Part shown: one piece after another, positions 35,741 to 44,106 of the stretch | Layout: each line of letters opens with the position of its first letter | Position numbering within the stretch: the first letter of the stretch is position 1 | NCBI GenBank assembly: GCA_013697725.1 | Contig: JACCWI010000027.1 | Location: forward strand, 1-64,000 | DNA: 64,000 nucleotides | Reading direction: 5' to 3' | Source: Tatlockia sp. | GTDB taxonomy: Bacteria > Pseudomonadota > Gammaproteobacteria > Legionellales > Legionellaceae | The notes under the pieces: model-generated | Seen by the model: only the letters and a program-made list of their open reading frames with translations | Databases searched by the model: none | Told to the model about the DNA's origin: nothing | Translations under genes and position numbers: made by a program

Positions 35741-37162
35741 ATGGAAAAATTTTCACTTACCCCTAAGTGGGTAGTTCTGTTCTATGCTTTATTTTTACTT
35801 CTTAGCTTTTCAATAGCTCATGCGGAATCAGGCAAGGGCCCCTTAATTGCCACAGGCACATTCTTCAACGGCAGTTTCAACAGACCCTTATTGGCGCAGA
35901 GCCTTGATGCTGGCTTGAGCTGGCATTATCCTGCAGCTATTCACCATGAACCGGTTCCCTTTTATTTTAGAGATGGCGGTTTAAATAAATCATCCTGCAA
36001 TCAGGCGATTTGCATCGCCACAGGGAATTATTATAATAATGAGACAAAACCAACGCCCTTATTACTTCAATCTAATGATTTAGGCAAAAATTGGGATTAT
36101 GTGTCTATTCAAACGCTGCCTCCAAACTTTGAACAGGGTTGGTTTAATGATTCGCTTTGCTGGAGTGAAGGTTGTATTGCTGTGGGTATTTATGAAAATG
36201 GACAGGGGCCACGTCCGCTAATGGCTTTACACAACTCAGATGGAAAGTGGCGTTATTTAGACATCCTAACCGATTCTACTCTGCTTAATACCTTTCAAGA
36301 GGGATGGCTCAAATCTATCAGCTGCTCGAACAAAAGTTGTTTGGCAGCAGGAACCTATCTGGATATTCACAATATTAGGCACCCTTTATTAATGGTTAGC
36401 CACGATAAGGGCTTAAACTGGAAAGCCGCAACTTATAAAGATGAAAAAAAAGATTTTGTTGGCAATCCTGACGCGCATCTTTTTGCAGCAACCTGTGAGG
36501 GTACTTACTGTATTGCTGTTGGAGAATCCACTGATTCACAAAATCTCACCACTTTGCTTTTAATGCAAAGCAATGATAGTGGCTCTACCTGGTTTAAACC
36601 TCTAATCACCCTTCCACCAAATTTTATATCAGGCTGGTTCAATGCGGTTGCTTGCCAGGCTAATTTTTGCATCGCTGCGGGAACTTATTCTGATGGGGAA
36701 ATCAATAGGCCTTTGTTGATTTATAGTGGGGATAAAGGCAGTCATTGGCAAGACCACAATCCAGATATAAATTCTGAACTTAAGACTTTTGTTGATTACG
36801 GCAGCTATTTTAGTACCACCTGTAATGAAGATGGCTGCATGGCCGCAGGGTCGTTTTCAAACTATATCACAACCTATCCCCTAATCACGGTAAGTCATAA
36901 TAAAGGGCAGACTTGGATCTACCCCTCTTCTGCGAGGACCTCGGTTCCAGCAGCGGAGCTTGGTAATGGCGATTTTATTAATTTAAATTGTCGCCAAAAG
37001 ATTTGCATTGCAACCGGTACTTATACTATTGATTCGGTTTACTACCCATTATTAGCATTAAGCAGAGACAGTGGAATGAATTGGGAATTTTCTCCTGCTA
37101 TCAATGATCCAACTATTTTACCGCCCAGTTTTTTAAATGGACATTTTATAATTGGCAATTAA
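35741..37162 (+). CDS. Secreted Asp-box (BNR-like) repeat protein
   Basis: The 473-residue protein starts with a signal peptide (VVLFYALFLLLSFSIAHA, cleaved after about residue 28). The rest is made of about seven units of 55-65 residues. Each has a pair CxxxxCIAxGxY and then an Asp-box SxDxGxxW: SLDAGLSW, SNDLGKNW, SHDKGLNW, SNDSGSTW, SGDKGSHW, SHNKGQTW and SRDSGMNW. Such repeats fold as blades of a beta-propeller, as in sialidases and related proteins. The sialidase RIP motif and catalytic set are not evident, so a binding or structural role is more likely. The paired Cys in each blade suggest disulfides, in keeping with export to the periplasm or beyond. A -10-like TATAAT is near 35696. 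Confidence 0.82.
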   Translation: MEKFSLTPKWVVLFYALFLLLSFSIAHAESGKGPLIATGTFFNGSFNRPLLAQSLDAGLSWHYPAAIHHEPVPFYFRDGGLNKSSCNQAICIATGNYYNNETKPTPLLLQSNDLGKNWDYVSIQTLPPNFEQGWFNDSLCWSEGCIAVGIYENGQGPRPLMALHNSDGKWRYLDILTDSTLLNTFQEGWLKSISCSNKSCLAAGTYLDIHNIRHPLLMVSHDKGLNWKAATYKDEKKDFVGNPDAHLFAATCEGTYCIAVGESTDSQNLTTLLLMQSNDSGSTWFKPLITLPPNFISGWFNAVACQANFCIAAGTYSDGEINRPLLIYSGDKGSHWQDHNPDINSELKTFVDYGSYFSTTCNEDGCMAAGSFSNYITTYPLITVSHNKGQTWIYPSSARTSVPAAELGNGDFINLNCRQKICIATGTYTIDSVYYPLLALSRDSGMNWEFSPAINDPTILPPSFLNGHFIIGN

Positions 37163-37234
37163 CAGTAAGTTTTATTCGCAATCTAAAATTTAAATCATTA
37201 AACTTCAAATACTTGATTTATTTTTGAGCTTAAT

Positions 37235-37852
37235 ATGACTGCATTTAGTTTAAATAGCTATGATGAACAAACTTTCACTCAATTAACTCTAAAAGAAGAC
37301 TGCATTGCTAATATTGAGTTTCAGAATTGCCAATTTAAGCAATGTCAGTTTCTTGGAGTTAATTTTACCAAGGTCAGATTTATCGATTGTGATTTTGAAT
37401 CCTGTGATCTTTCACTATCAAAATTTTCTGGATGCCGATTTTCTGAGGTCTCTTTTAGGCGCTGCAAATTGGTAGGCTTAAACTGGACTGAGTTGAGCTG
37501 GCCATTGGTGAAACTCGCAAGCCCTCTCTATTTTTATGATAGCAACTTAAGTCATTCAAGTTTTTTTGGGCTTTCACTTCCGGATCTAATTATAGAAAAT
37601 TGTAAAGCGCATGATGTTGATTTTCGGGAGACCCAACTGAACCATGCGAGCTTTGTCGGTACCGATTTAATGAAAAGTTTATTTGTTCACAGTAATTTAA
37701 AAGGGACTAATTTTACCAATGCCATCAATTATAATATTGATATAAGGGTTAATACGATAAGTAAAGCGGTTTTTTCATTTCCAGAGGCCATTGCTTTGCT
37801 AAATCATCTGGATATAGAAATAATTGGCTGGCCTAATGACGAGGATATATAG
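37235..37852 (+). CDS. Pentapeptide-repeat protein (Qnr/MfpA-like)
   Basis: The 205-residue protein consists of pentapeptide repeats of the A(D/N)LxX type, such as NIEFQNCQFKQCQFLGVNFT, DCDFESCDLSLSKFSGCRF and NLKGTNFTNA. A short linker near residue 88 (WTELSWPLVKLASPLYFYD) breaks the coil into two parts, as in Qnr proteins. The C-terminal FSFPEAIALLNHLDIEIIG is the typical capping helix. Qnr-like members mimic B-DNA and protect gyrase from inhibitors; similar proteins are chromosomal in waterborne bacteria. Whether this one binds gyrase is not known. It stands downstream of the Asp-box gene after 70 bases. Confidence 0.85.
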   Translation: MTAFSLNSYDEQTFTQLTLKEDCIANIEFQNCQFKQCQFLGVNFTKVRFIDCDFESCDLSLSKFSGCRFSEVSFRRCKLVGLNWTELSWPLVKLASPLYFYDSNLSHSSFFGLSLPDLIIENCKAHDVDFRETQLNHASFVGTDLMKSLFVHSNLKGTNFTNAINYNIDIRVNTISKAVFSFPEAIALLNHLDIEIIGWPNDEDI

Positions 37853-37889
37853 AACTGCTTTAAATGAAATGGATAAGCTCAAAAAACTA

Positions 37890-39095
37890 CTAGACGGCTT
37901 TTTGCACTTTAGCACCAGCAAGCATTTTTTTAGATTCAGGCCAGATGTGACGCGAATAAGTGAAATAATTTAGCAAAGAAAGCAAAGCAATACCTAAGGC
38001 AAGTATTGAATTTTCTCTAAGCATTCCCTCTCCTAAATAGTAAATACCTAATTTCAGCCAATAACTTTGTAAATAAATAATAACAATAGAGTACGCAATA
38101 AAGCCTGTAAGGCGTTTTAATTTATGAGGTCTATTTGTAAGTTGGCTTTTAAAAGTAAAGCGAGTGTTGAGAATGAAATTGTTTAGTATAGAAGCAAGCA
38201 CTGCAAACTGAGTGGCATTAAAAGGCGGAAGACTATCACGTAAAAGGTTGTAAACAATAAATTGCACCCCCATGCCAACAACACCAACTAAACACATTTT
38301 AAGATAACGTTTAAGCTCAAAATACCTCAGCGTAAAAACAACAAATAAAGAGTCAATAATGCTGTTTGCCGGTAATTTACTCTGCCCTTTTTCTCGGTCG
38401 ATAAACTCAATGGGTTGTTCTGCGATTTTTACGCCGCTTTTATGTAAAAGCCAGAGCAAATGCAGCTTATAGGCGAAATGATTCGAAAGAAAAGTTTTTG
38501 GCAGTACTTTTTTTAAAATTTGACAACGCGTCGCACGAAATCCACTCGTAAAATCCTTATATCTAGGCGTTAAAATTGTTCTAGCTACATAATTACCTAA
38601 AATGGAAAATAATTTTCGATGAAAACCCCAAGCCTGTGGAATAGAGCCTCCTTTCACATAGCGACTACCTACCACCACATCACAGGTTTTTATTTTTTCA
38701 AGCATAGGAGCCAGGTACTTTGGTTGATGGGATAAATCAGCATCAAATTCAAAGACAATATCGGCTTTTAAGACATTCATCGCATAACGCATAGCCTGTA
38801 AATAGGCAGATCCCAGGCCAGATTTTTCCCGTTCTTTTTGAAAATGCAGTTGCCGATGGTGGGTTTGGAGCTCAGCAATAATCGCTTGCGTATTATCGGT
38901 TGAAGCACTGTCGAAGATTAAAACATGAACTTCAAAATCAATAATATTATCAGTCACTGCAAAAACCTGAGCGACTGTATCAGCAATAACCGAAGCTTCA
39001 TTATAAGTCGGGATAATAATAAACACTTTTTCTTTCTGCAACCTTGCTTTTTCAATAAAAACAGGAGCAAAATTTAAATGGGTATCGGCTAACAA
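37890..39095 (-). CDS. Dolichol-phosphate-mannose-synthase-like glycosyltransferase with GtrA-like membrane domain
   Basis: The 401-residue protein has a family 2 glycosyltransferase domain (VFIIIPTYNEASVIADTVAQ, the DADLSHQPKYL metal site, GSRYVKGGSIPQAWG, FTSGFRATR) followed by a C-terminal GtrA-like domain of four membrane segments from about residue 260. Proteins of this layout move a sugar (mannose, glucose or aminoarabinose type) from a nucleotide onto a polyprenyl phosphate at the inner membrane. The segment NNFILNTRFTFKS is characteristic of GtrA/DPMS C-termini. It is alone on the minus strand, next to an esterase gene on the same strand, which could act on the same polymer. Confidence 0.88.
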   Translation of the reverse strand: MLADTHLNFAPVFIEKARLQKEKVFIIIPTYNEASVIADTVAQVFAVTDNIIDFEVHVLIFDSASTDNTQAIIAELQTHHRQLHFQKEREKSGLGSAYLQAMRYAMNVLKADIVFEFDADLSHQPKYLAPMLEKIKTCDVVVGSRYVKGGSIPQAWGFHRKLFSILGNYVARTILTPRYKDFTSGFRATRCQILKKVLPKTFLSNHFAYKLHLLWLLHKSGVKIAEQPIEFIDREKGQSKLPANSIIDSLFVVFTLRYFELKRYLKMCLVGVVGMGVQFIVYNLLRDSLPPFNATQFAVLASILNNFILNTRFTFKSQLTNRPHKLKRLTGFIAYSIVIIYLQSYWLKLGIYYLGEGMLRENSILALGIALLSLLNYFTYSRHIWPESKKMLAGAKVQKAV

Positions 39096-39319
39096 GCGCT
39101 ATATTCCTTGAGATTCTTTAAGCTATTTTTGTGCGATACTAGCACATCTTCACCTTAATTTATATCTTTTGCCGATCTCTAGCCTAGGGTCAGCATAGGC
39201 TGGATGCCGCCAGCTCAACCTCGGTTTTTCTCTTTCTCTCCTGCCAATTAAGGTTTATTTGAAGTACGCAAATCCATGAATGAGCTGCGAGAGTTATAAG
39301 TTATATCACCGATCTCGAT

Positions 39320-40156
39320 CTACTTATTTTTTAGATAGAATTGATGAATCGCAGCAGCGAAAGCCGCAGCAGTTTTTAATTGCCCTTGCTCGCTCAAATG
39401 GCAGTAGCTTGAGTCTCTGTCTCCAATCAAGGAGAATTGATCTGTATCAGCAGCCAGATAAATCTGTTGCTGAGAATTGGCTAAACTCTGTTGAGCAACA
39501 GCTAAATAGTTATCAGGCTTCCAGTCGGGATTATGTCCACATAAAGTTGCTACGGCATAAAAAACTGGTGGAGAAGGTTTATTTTTATCACGGAGGCTGG
39601 CAAGCAAAGAGTTAAATCGTTGCTTATAGTCCTTAGCACTGGTTTTTTCAGCAAAATCACTTTCTCCTTGATGCCAAATTATTCCTGTCGGCTTAAATTG
39701 AGCACTTGATTCCGCTAAAACGGTTCTCAGCATTTGATTGAGATCTCCACCCTTTTGCCAGCGAGCAATGGCAGTGCCGCCTATCGATGAAGGAATAATA
39801 ACCACGCTGTCAAAATCACCGTTTGCAATAAGCTTATCAGCTAAGGGAGTGAGGAATTCCCCAATTAAACCACTCGCGCCAAGCAAAGGCGATGCGGCCG
39901 AGTAACATTTCCCCTGAAAATAGGCAAAAACTTTAGCTGGATAACGCGTAGAAAATTTCTTCTCAGCGTGATTTGCACCATTGGATTGACCAATAACGAG
40001 TAATACTGCAGTATCTTTGCTTTGCTTTGGACAAGTCATCTCGATTTTTCCAGGATAACTTATTAATCGATTAAATTGATCAAATTTCGTCTCGGAAGCA
40101 AAGAGGTTGCCAAGTAAAACGCTTCCTATAATGACAAAAGCAATTCTTTTAAACAT
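39320..40156 (-). CDS. Exported SGNH-type carbohydrate esterase (sialate O-acetylesterase-like)
   Basis: The 278-residue protein has a signal peptide (IAFVIIGSVLLGNLFA) and the SGNH hydrolase blocks: VIGQSNGANHA with the nucleophile Ser, the GGTAIARW segment, IIWHQGESD, and the Asp-x-x-x-His-like end (DSSYCHLSEQG). This pattern belongs to the acetyl-xylan or sialate O-acetylesterase class (DUF303-like), which removes acetyl groups from sugars. Action in the periplasm or outside the cell is expected. The open frame on the opposite strand at 39280-39615 lies inside it and has no family features. ATG 40156 is followed by a short Lys-Arg patch before the hydrophobic core. Confidence 0.85.
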   Translation of the reverse strand: MFKRIAFVIIGSVLLGNLFASETKFDQFNRLISYPGKIEMTCPKQSKDTAVLLVIGQSNGANHAEKKFSTRYPAKVFAYFQGKCYSAASPLLGASGLIGEFLTPLADKLIANGDFDSVVIIPSSIGGTAIARWQKGGDLNQMLRTVLAESSAQFKPTGIIWHQGESDFAEKTSAKDYKQRFNSLLASLRDKNKPSPPVFYAVATLCGHNPDWKPDNYLAVAQQSLANSQQQIYLAADTDQFSLIGDRDSSYCHLSEQGQLKTAAAFAAAIHQFYLKNK

Positions 40157-40325
40157 ATCTGCCCCCCTAATGAGAAATTTGAAAGATAAAGCCTACCTAA
40201 GAAGGTTATTAAAATAAAGACTTATCCAGATGCGAAACCAGATTTTGAAAGAAAAACGAGAGCTACAAAAATGTTTAATAAATGCGTTATACTAAAAATA
40301 GGTTTAATTAACTTATAGAGTAACG

Positions 40326-40535
40326 ATGAAAGACTTAAGTAAACCCTATAGAAAATTATGGCGTTCTCGCCGTGATCGCAAGATTGCTGGAGTTTGTGGT
40401 GGCTTAGCTGATTATTATCATATCGACCCAATTTGGATACGCTTGCTTTTTGTGGTGTTTTTCCTGATGGGCGGCGCTGCTTTTCTGGCTTATATTATAA
40501 TGTGGTTCTTGATACCTCTTGAGCCTGAAGTGTAG
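40326..40535 (+). CDS. PspC-domain membrane protein
   Basis: The 69-residue protein is a minimal PspC: the basic start RKLWRSRRDRKIAGVCGGLA, then DYYHIDPIWIRLLFVVFFLM, with a single membrane stretch that ends IMWFLIPLEPEV. In E. coli, PspC senses envelope stress with PspA and PspB; here no other psp gene is near. Free-standing PspC proteins of this size are common. The role is not known. Confidence 0.9.
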   Translation: MKDLSKPYRKLWRSRRDRKIAGVCGGLADYYHIDPIWIRLLFVVFFLMGGAAFLAYIIMWFLIPLEPEV

Positions 40536-40567
40536 TCTAAAAAAATTTATTGGGTACAGAGCTATAT

Positions 40568-40593
40568 AGCCAACCTAGCAATGCAGGTTGGCT
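40568..40593. terminator. Stem-loop between convergent pspC-like gene and 40602-42101 gene
   Basis: AGCCAACCT pairs exactly with AGGTTGGCT (9 base pairs) around an 8-base loop. It sits between two convergent genes, where a shared terminator is expected, though neither side has a good T-tract. I rate it as a probable bidirectional transcript end. Confidence 0.5.
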
Positions 40594-40601
40594 TAAGCAA
40601 G

Positions 40602-42101
40602 TTAACAGCTGAGATGATGGGTTTGCGCTTGTGGTTCTAGACAAGCCAACAATTCTGAGATCGTTGAGACATTTTTCTTAAGGAATGCTGTGGTGTCCGT
40701 AGTTTTTAGATAAGCATTAATCTCCTTACCTAATTTACCATTTTCCAAAGTTGCTTTATGTCTATGCAAGCCAGTAGAATCTTCTCCCTGTAATGCAGCT
40801 AGTAGTGCGTTAATCGCATCCAGTTTATTTGTCTTGGAAAAATGGCCAACGGATACACAAAAAAAGGTATAATAATCATCAGCTTCTTTTCGTTCTTTCC
40901 AATAATTTTGAAGGACTGAATGGAATTGATGGAATTGGAGAATTTCTTGACTATATTTGCTCTTCTTGTTTGGAACTGAAACATCATGTACTTTTTTAAC
41001 CTCAACTGCAGCTTGCTTTGATCTAACTATTACGTCAGGAAAAAGCTTAGACATTACAGCTAGCTCAGTAGAGATTTCAGTCTCTTTTGTGTTGACCGCC
41101 ACGTATACCTCTGAAGCTTTAACTTTAGCTTCAGGGGTTCTTGGAAGGGCTTTCTTGACTTCTAGTTGCTGATTTGAGACTTGAATTTTCTCACTATTTT
41201 CTACTTTAACTTGATTTGCCTGCTGACCCTCAACCTCAGTTATCTCCACTTTTAATTCCTCGACCAAAGTTTGTTCGTCAGTTCTCAAAGTAGTTTTTCG
41301 TGAATCATTTGCATCCGTTTCAAATTTGGCAATCAGCTCGCTAGTTGATCCCGAGGGACTAAAGGAAGGTATACCATTTATCCCAGCTGCTGCTGATATA
41401 GGTAATGGTTGTAAGACATAATTCAATTCCGGAGGCAATGGAGGAGGATACTCTGGCGGAGTATCGGTTAACTTCGATTCAAAAAATTGTTTAATTTCAG
41501 TTATTTGGTTTTTATTGCTTGTCTCGACCACTCTTTTTTCTTCTATTTCATCAGAGACCTTAGATCTTAGTGATGGACAATCCTCATACCGATGAAAATG
41601 TCCCTGGATATTAATAAAATCGAATATATTTAAGAAAATTGGAGAATTTTCGGGGTTTGCCAGATCATTAATAAAACTCTCAATATTTGTTTTTTCATTA
41701 ATTTCATATCCCAGGATTTCATTAGAAATAAAACCCGTTATTTCTTTATTGTCAGAGTCTAGAGTTTGATACTGTATACCCTTCGCCGTTGCGCTCAAAT
41801 GCAGTGTATTTTTAGAGAACACTGAATTATCTTCTTTCTTCACGAGCCCAAGAACTAAAGCGGAGCTATTATCATTTTGACTTTGATCAGCTGAATCCTC
41901 TATCTCTGAAGATGATAATTTAGAAATTGTTTTTAAGATTGGATTAAAATTGAATATTTCCCCAAGCATTGTCTTTTCGTTATCTAATTTAGCTGAGTCT
42001 TCTTGAGCGTGTAAAGAGGACTTAGTGCTAATTTTTTGTACTGGATTTGAATCACTGTCCTTAGCTTGTTTTGTAAGCTCAGTTATTTTTTGTCTGGTCA
42101 T
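40602..42101 (-). CDS. Proline-rich, largely disordered protein with a C-terminal helical domain, unknown
   Basis: I do not recognise this 499-residue protein. Residues 1-100 are Ser/Asn/Asp-rich and look disordered. Residues about 212-230 hold DTPPEYPPPLPPELNYV, which includes PPEY, a PPxY motif of the kind bound by WW domains in eukaryotic ubiquitin ligases, and a polyproline run that could bind SH3 domains. A Glu/Val/Lys-rich linker follows (residues about 270-350). The C-terminal 120 residues (KYSQEILQFHQFHSVLQNYW to LACLEPQA) look helical and folded. No signal peptide. CAGGA is near the ATG. The setting, next to an LRR gene, and the host-like short motifs suggest an effector; this is inference. 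Confidence 0.58.
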   Translation of the reverse strand: MTRQKITELTKQAKDSDSNPVQKISTKSSLHAQEDSAKLDNEKTMLGEIFNFNPILKTISKLSSSEIEDSADQSQNDNSSALVLGLVKKEDNSVFSKNTLHLSATAKGIQYQTLDSDNKEITGFISNEILGYEINEKTNIESFINDLANPENSPIFLNIFDFINIQGHFHRYEDCPSLRSKVSDEIEEKRVVETSNKNQITEIKQFFESKLTDTPPEYPPPLPPELNYVLQPLPISAAAGINGIPSFSPSGSTSELIAKFETDANDSRKTTLRTDEQTLVEELKVEITEVEGQQANQVKVENSEKIQVSNQQLEVKKALPRTPEAKVKASEVYVAVNTKETEISTELAVMSKLFPDVIVRSKQAAVEVKKVHDVSVPNKKSKYSQEILQFHQFHSVLQNYWKERKEADDYYTFFCVSVGHFSKTNKLDAINALLAALQGEDSTGLHRHKATLENGKLGKEINAYLKTTDTTAFLKKNVSTISELLACLEPQAQTHHLSC

Positions 42102-42237
42102 TTCATTCCTGGAATTAAAAATTTATAAAAGCCATCAGAGCGTGGTCTGACGCCACTAAGTTTTTTTTTAGGACTTAGGTTGTTGAATCTTAGCATGTTG
42201 TTGCAAAATTACGCCATGTTAATCTTGCTCTGCAAAA

Positions 42238-43491
42238 CTAAGGTTTTAGAATTTGCTGATCTAAGTTTTCCGGAGGAGATAGAGCAGCAGTCGAGGGCTG
42301 ACTAAAGAAAGAGAATTTTGAAAGCTGTTTTTTGTCAGCAGAAAATGCTGAGTTTGAAGTTGAAAGAAGGATGCTGCCGAATGGTTCTTTCGACGCCCCT
42401 TTAAGCTCCATTGCCGATACTTTACCCAGGATGGGTATGCCATTATGAGCAATGTTAAAGCGTTGCCCACTAGGATCAAGCTCTTTTAAAGCGATTAAAA
42501 AATGCTCGCATTGCTTTATTGTTCTGCCTTTTAAAATCTTATTGTGACGAAGATCAATAGATTTCACTGTGAGAGGTATGGTTTGCAGAAAAGAAATTAA
42601 CTGGTCTAAATTGAGTAGTTTAATTGATTTGTCATCAGAAAAATCCATGCTACTAATTTCAGGAGAAAGTGCAGAAAATGCGAGCTGCAATTCCTTGCTA
42701 TCCAATTCAGCAAGATCATTTCGGCTAAGCTTTAGAGCCTGAATCCCAGAATGAAACCCTGAAAATGCCAGTTTTAATTCGGAACCTTTTTTATAACCTA
42801 ACTGGTTATAGCTTAAATCAACAAAGCGAAGACTTGGGGGCAACGCCTTAAAAAGAGCCTGGAGTTGGGCGCCATTTTTATTATTCAGTTCATTAAAGCA
42901 TAAATAAAGCGAATGAGGCTTCGCCTGTAAGGATGAAAAACTTTCCTTGAACTCTCCTGCTTCCATTTTATAGAGCTCATTATCACTTAAATCAATTGAG
43001 TCAACTTGATAGTGAATGCCAGAAAAACCTTCTCGCAATAGACTAGCAGGCTTAGTAAAAAGCTGCATCGCACTTAAATCTAAAAAGGTCACTTTAGCAG
43101 ATAGATTGGCCAGACTAATTTTTAGTTCTGTACCGTTTTTTGAAGGAAGATTATTAGTATTAATAGGGGTTGTTAAATGTTCTGCAAAAGACGAAAGTAA
43201 TTGATGTAATTCAATGCCAGTTTTTGACCCCGCATTATTAACACTTAAATCAACCAACTGAGTTGGCTCAGAGAGAACTGTGCGGGAGTTAATTAAAGCA
43301 GCAAAATTATTCACTTTAAATTTTAAGATGTTTATTCTAAACGATAAAGAAGTTAATGCCTTCCACATTGAGGCTGCTTGTTGATATAGATTTTTGAATG
43401 CCAAGCTCAAAGAACTTGTACTTTCTGGATTTTTAGACAGATTATCTAAGGAATCAGTGCCAGATATATCGACTTTATAACTTGCCATCAT
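42238..43491 (-). CDS. Leucine-rich-repeat protein, probable effector
   Basis: The 417-residue protein has about seven or eight LRRs of 27-30 residues between residues 75 and 330: VDSIDLSDNELYKMEAGEFK, HSLYLCFNELNNKNGAQLQA, LRFVDLSYNQLGYKKGSELK, IQALKLSRNDLAELDSKELQ and VKSIDLRHNKIL. The N-terminal 60 residues and C-terminal 80 residues are outside the repeats. The spacing differs from the protein at 29610-31238 and the two are not close copies. There is no CaaX box; the end reads PPENLDQQILKP. Such LRR proteins in Legionella are commonly translocated. It shares orientation with the proline-rich gene 136 bases downstream. Confidence 0.75.
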   Translation of the reverse strand: MMASYKVDISGTDSLDNLSKNPESTSSLSLAFKNLYQQAASMWKALTSLSFRINILKFKVNNFAALINSRTVLSEPTQLVDLSVNNAGSKTGIELHQLLSSFAEHLTTPINTNNLPSKNGTELKISLANLSAKVTFLDLSAMQLFTKPASLLREGFSGIHYQVDSIDLSDNELYKMEAGEFKESFSSLQAKPHSLYLCFNELNNKNGAQLQALFKALPPSLRFVDLSYNQLGYKKGSELKLAFSGFHSGIQALKLSRNDLAELDSKELQLAFSALSPEISSMDFSDDKSIKLLNLDQLISFLQTIPLTVKSIDLRHNKILKGRTIKQCEHFLIALKELDPSGQRFNIAHNGIPILGKVSAMELKGASKEPFGSILLSTSNSAFSADKKQLSKFSFFSQPSTAALSPPENLDQQILKP

Positions 43492-43665
43492 TGGCTCAAG
43501 GGATTACTAGCCTTCTATCTTACAATGTAATTTTGTAGAAAGCAGCATTTGATGAAAAAATTGAGGGGCAGTTTAAAAAATTGGACTTAGCTTATTGAAA
43601 AGAATTTTTTCATTTTGGGCTCAGCCTGTTAAGATTCTAATACCTTTCCGCAATAGACCCTATCA

Positions 43666-44106
43666 ATGATTAGCTCCATCAAATCATTTACTGAACTTAG
43701 TGTTAATGAACTCTATGACCTGATTGCTTTACGAGCTGAAATTTTTATTGTGGAGCAACAATGTCTCTATCAGGATCTCGATAATCTTGATCAAAAAGCA
43801 CAGCATCTACAAATTCGTAAACACAGTCAACTCATCGCTTATGCACGAATCTTACCTTATGAACAAAGTACATCAATGAGCTTCGGTCGCTTGCTAATAA
43901 AAGCACCCTATCGCAAACAAGGACTTGGTCAACAACTTATGGAAATGATTTTAAGCTACTTATCAGAGCATCATTCTCAACAAACGATTACCATTAAGGC
44001 TCAACTTCATCTGCAAAATTTTTATGAACACTTTGATTTTCTGGCAAAAGGAAAATCCTTTGCGCTGGATGGAATTCCTCATATTTTAATGGAAAAACAG
44101 CCATGA
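43666..44106 (+). CDS. elaA: ElaA-like GNAT N-acetyltransferase
   Basis: The 146-residue protein matches ElaA: FTELSVNELYDLIALRAEIF, then IVEQQCLYQDLDNLDQKAQH. The acetyl-CoA-binding motif is SFGRLLIKAPYRKQGLGQQLM near residue 75. GNAT enzymes transfer acetyl groups to amines; the ElaA substrate is not known. Its stop overlaps the start of the next gene (ATGA). Confidence 0.88.
   Translation: MISSIKSFTELSVNELYDLIALRAEIFIVEQQCLYQDLDNLDQKAQHLQIRKHSQLIAYARILPYEQSTSMSFGRLLIKAPYRKQGLGQQLMEMILSYLSEHHSQQTITIKAQLHLQNFYEHFDFLAKGKSFALDGIPHILMEKQP

Noticed and set aside
39280-39615. A 111-codon frame on the plus strand
   Set aside because: It lies inside the SGNH esterase gene on the other strand, which has a signal peptide and catalytic blocks. 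The frame itself has no family features.
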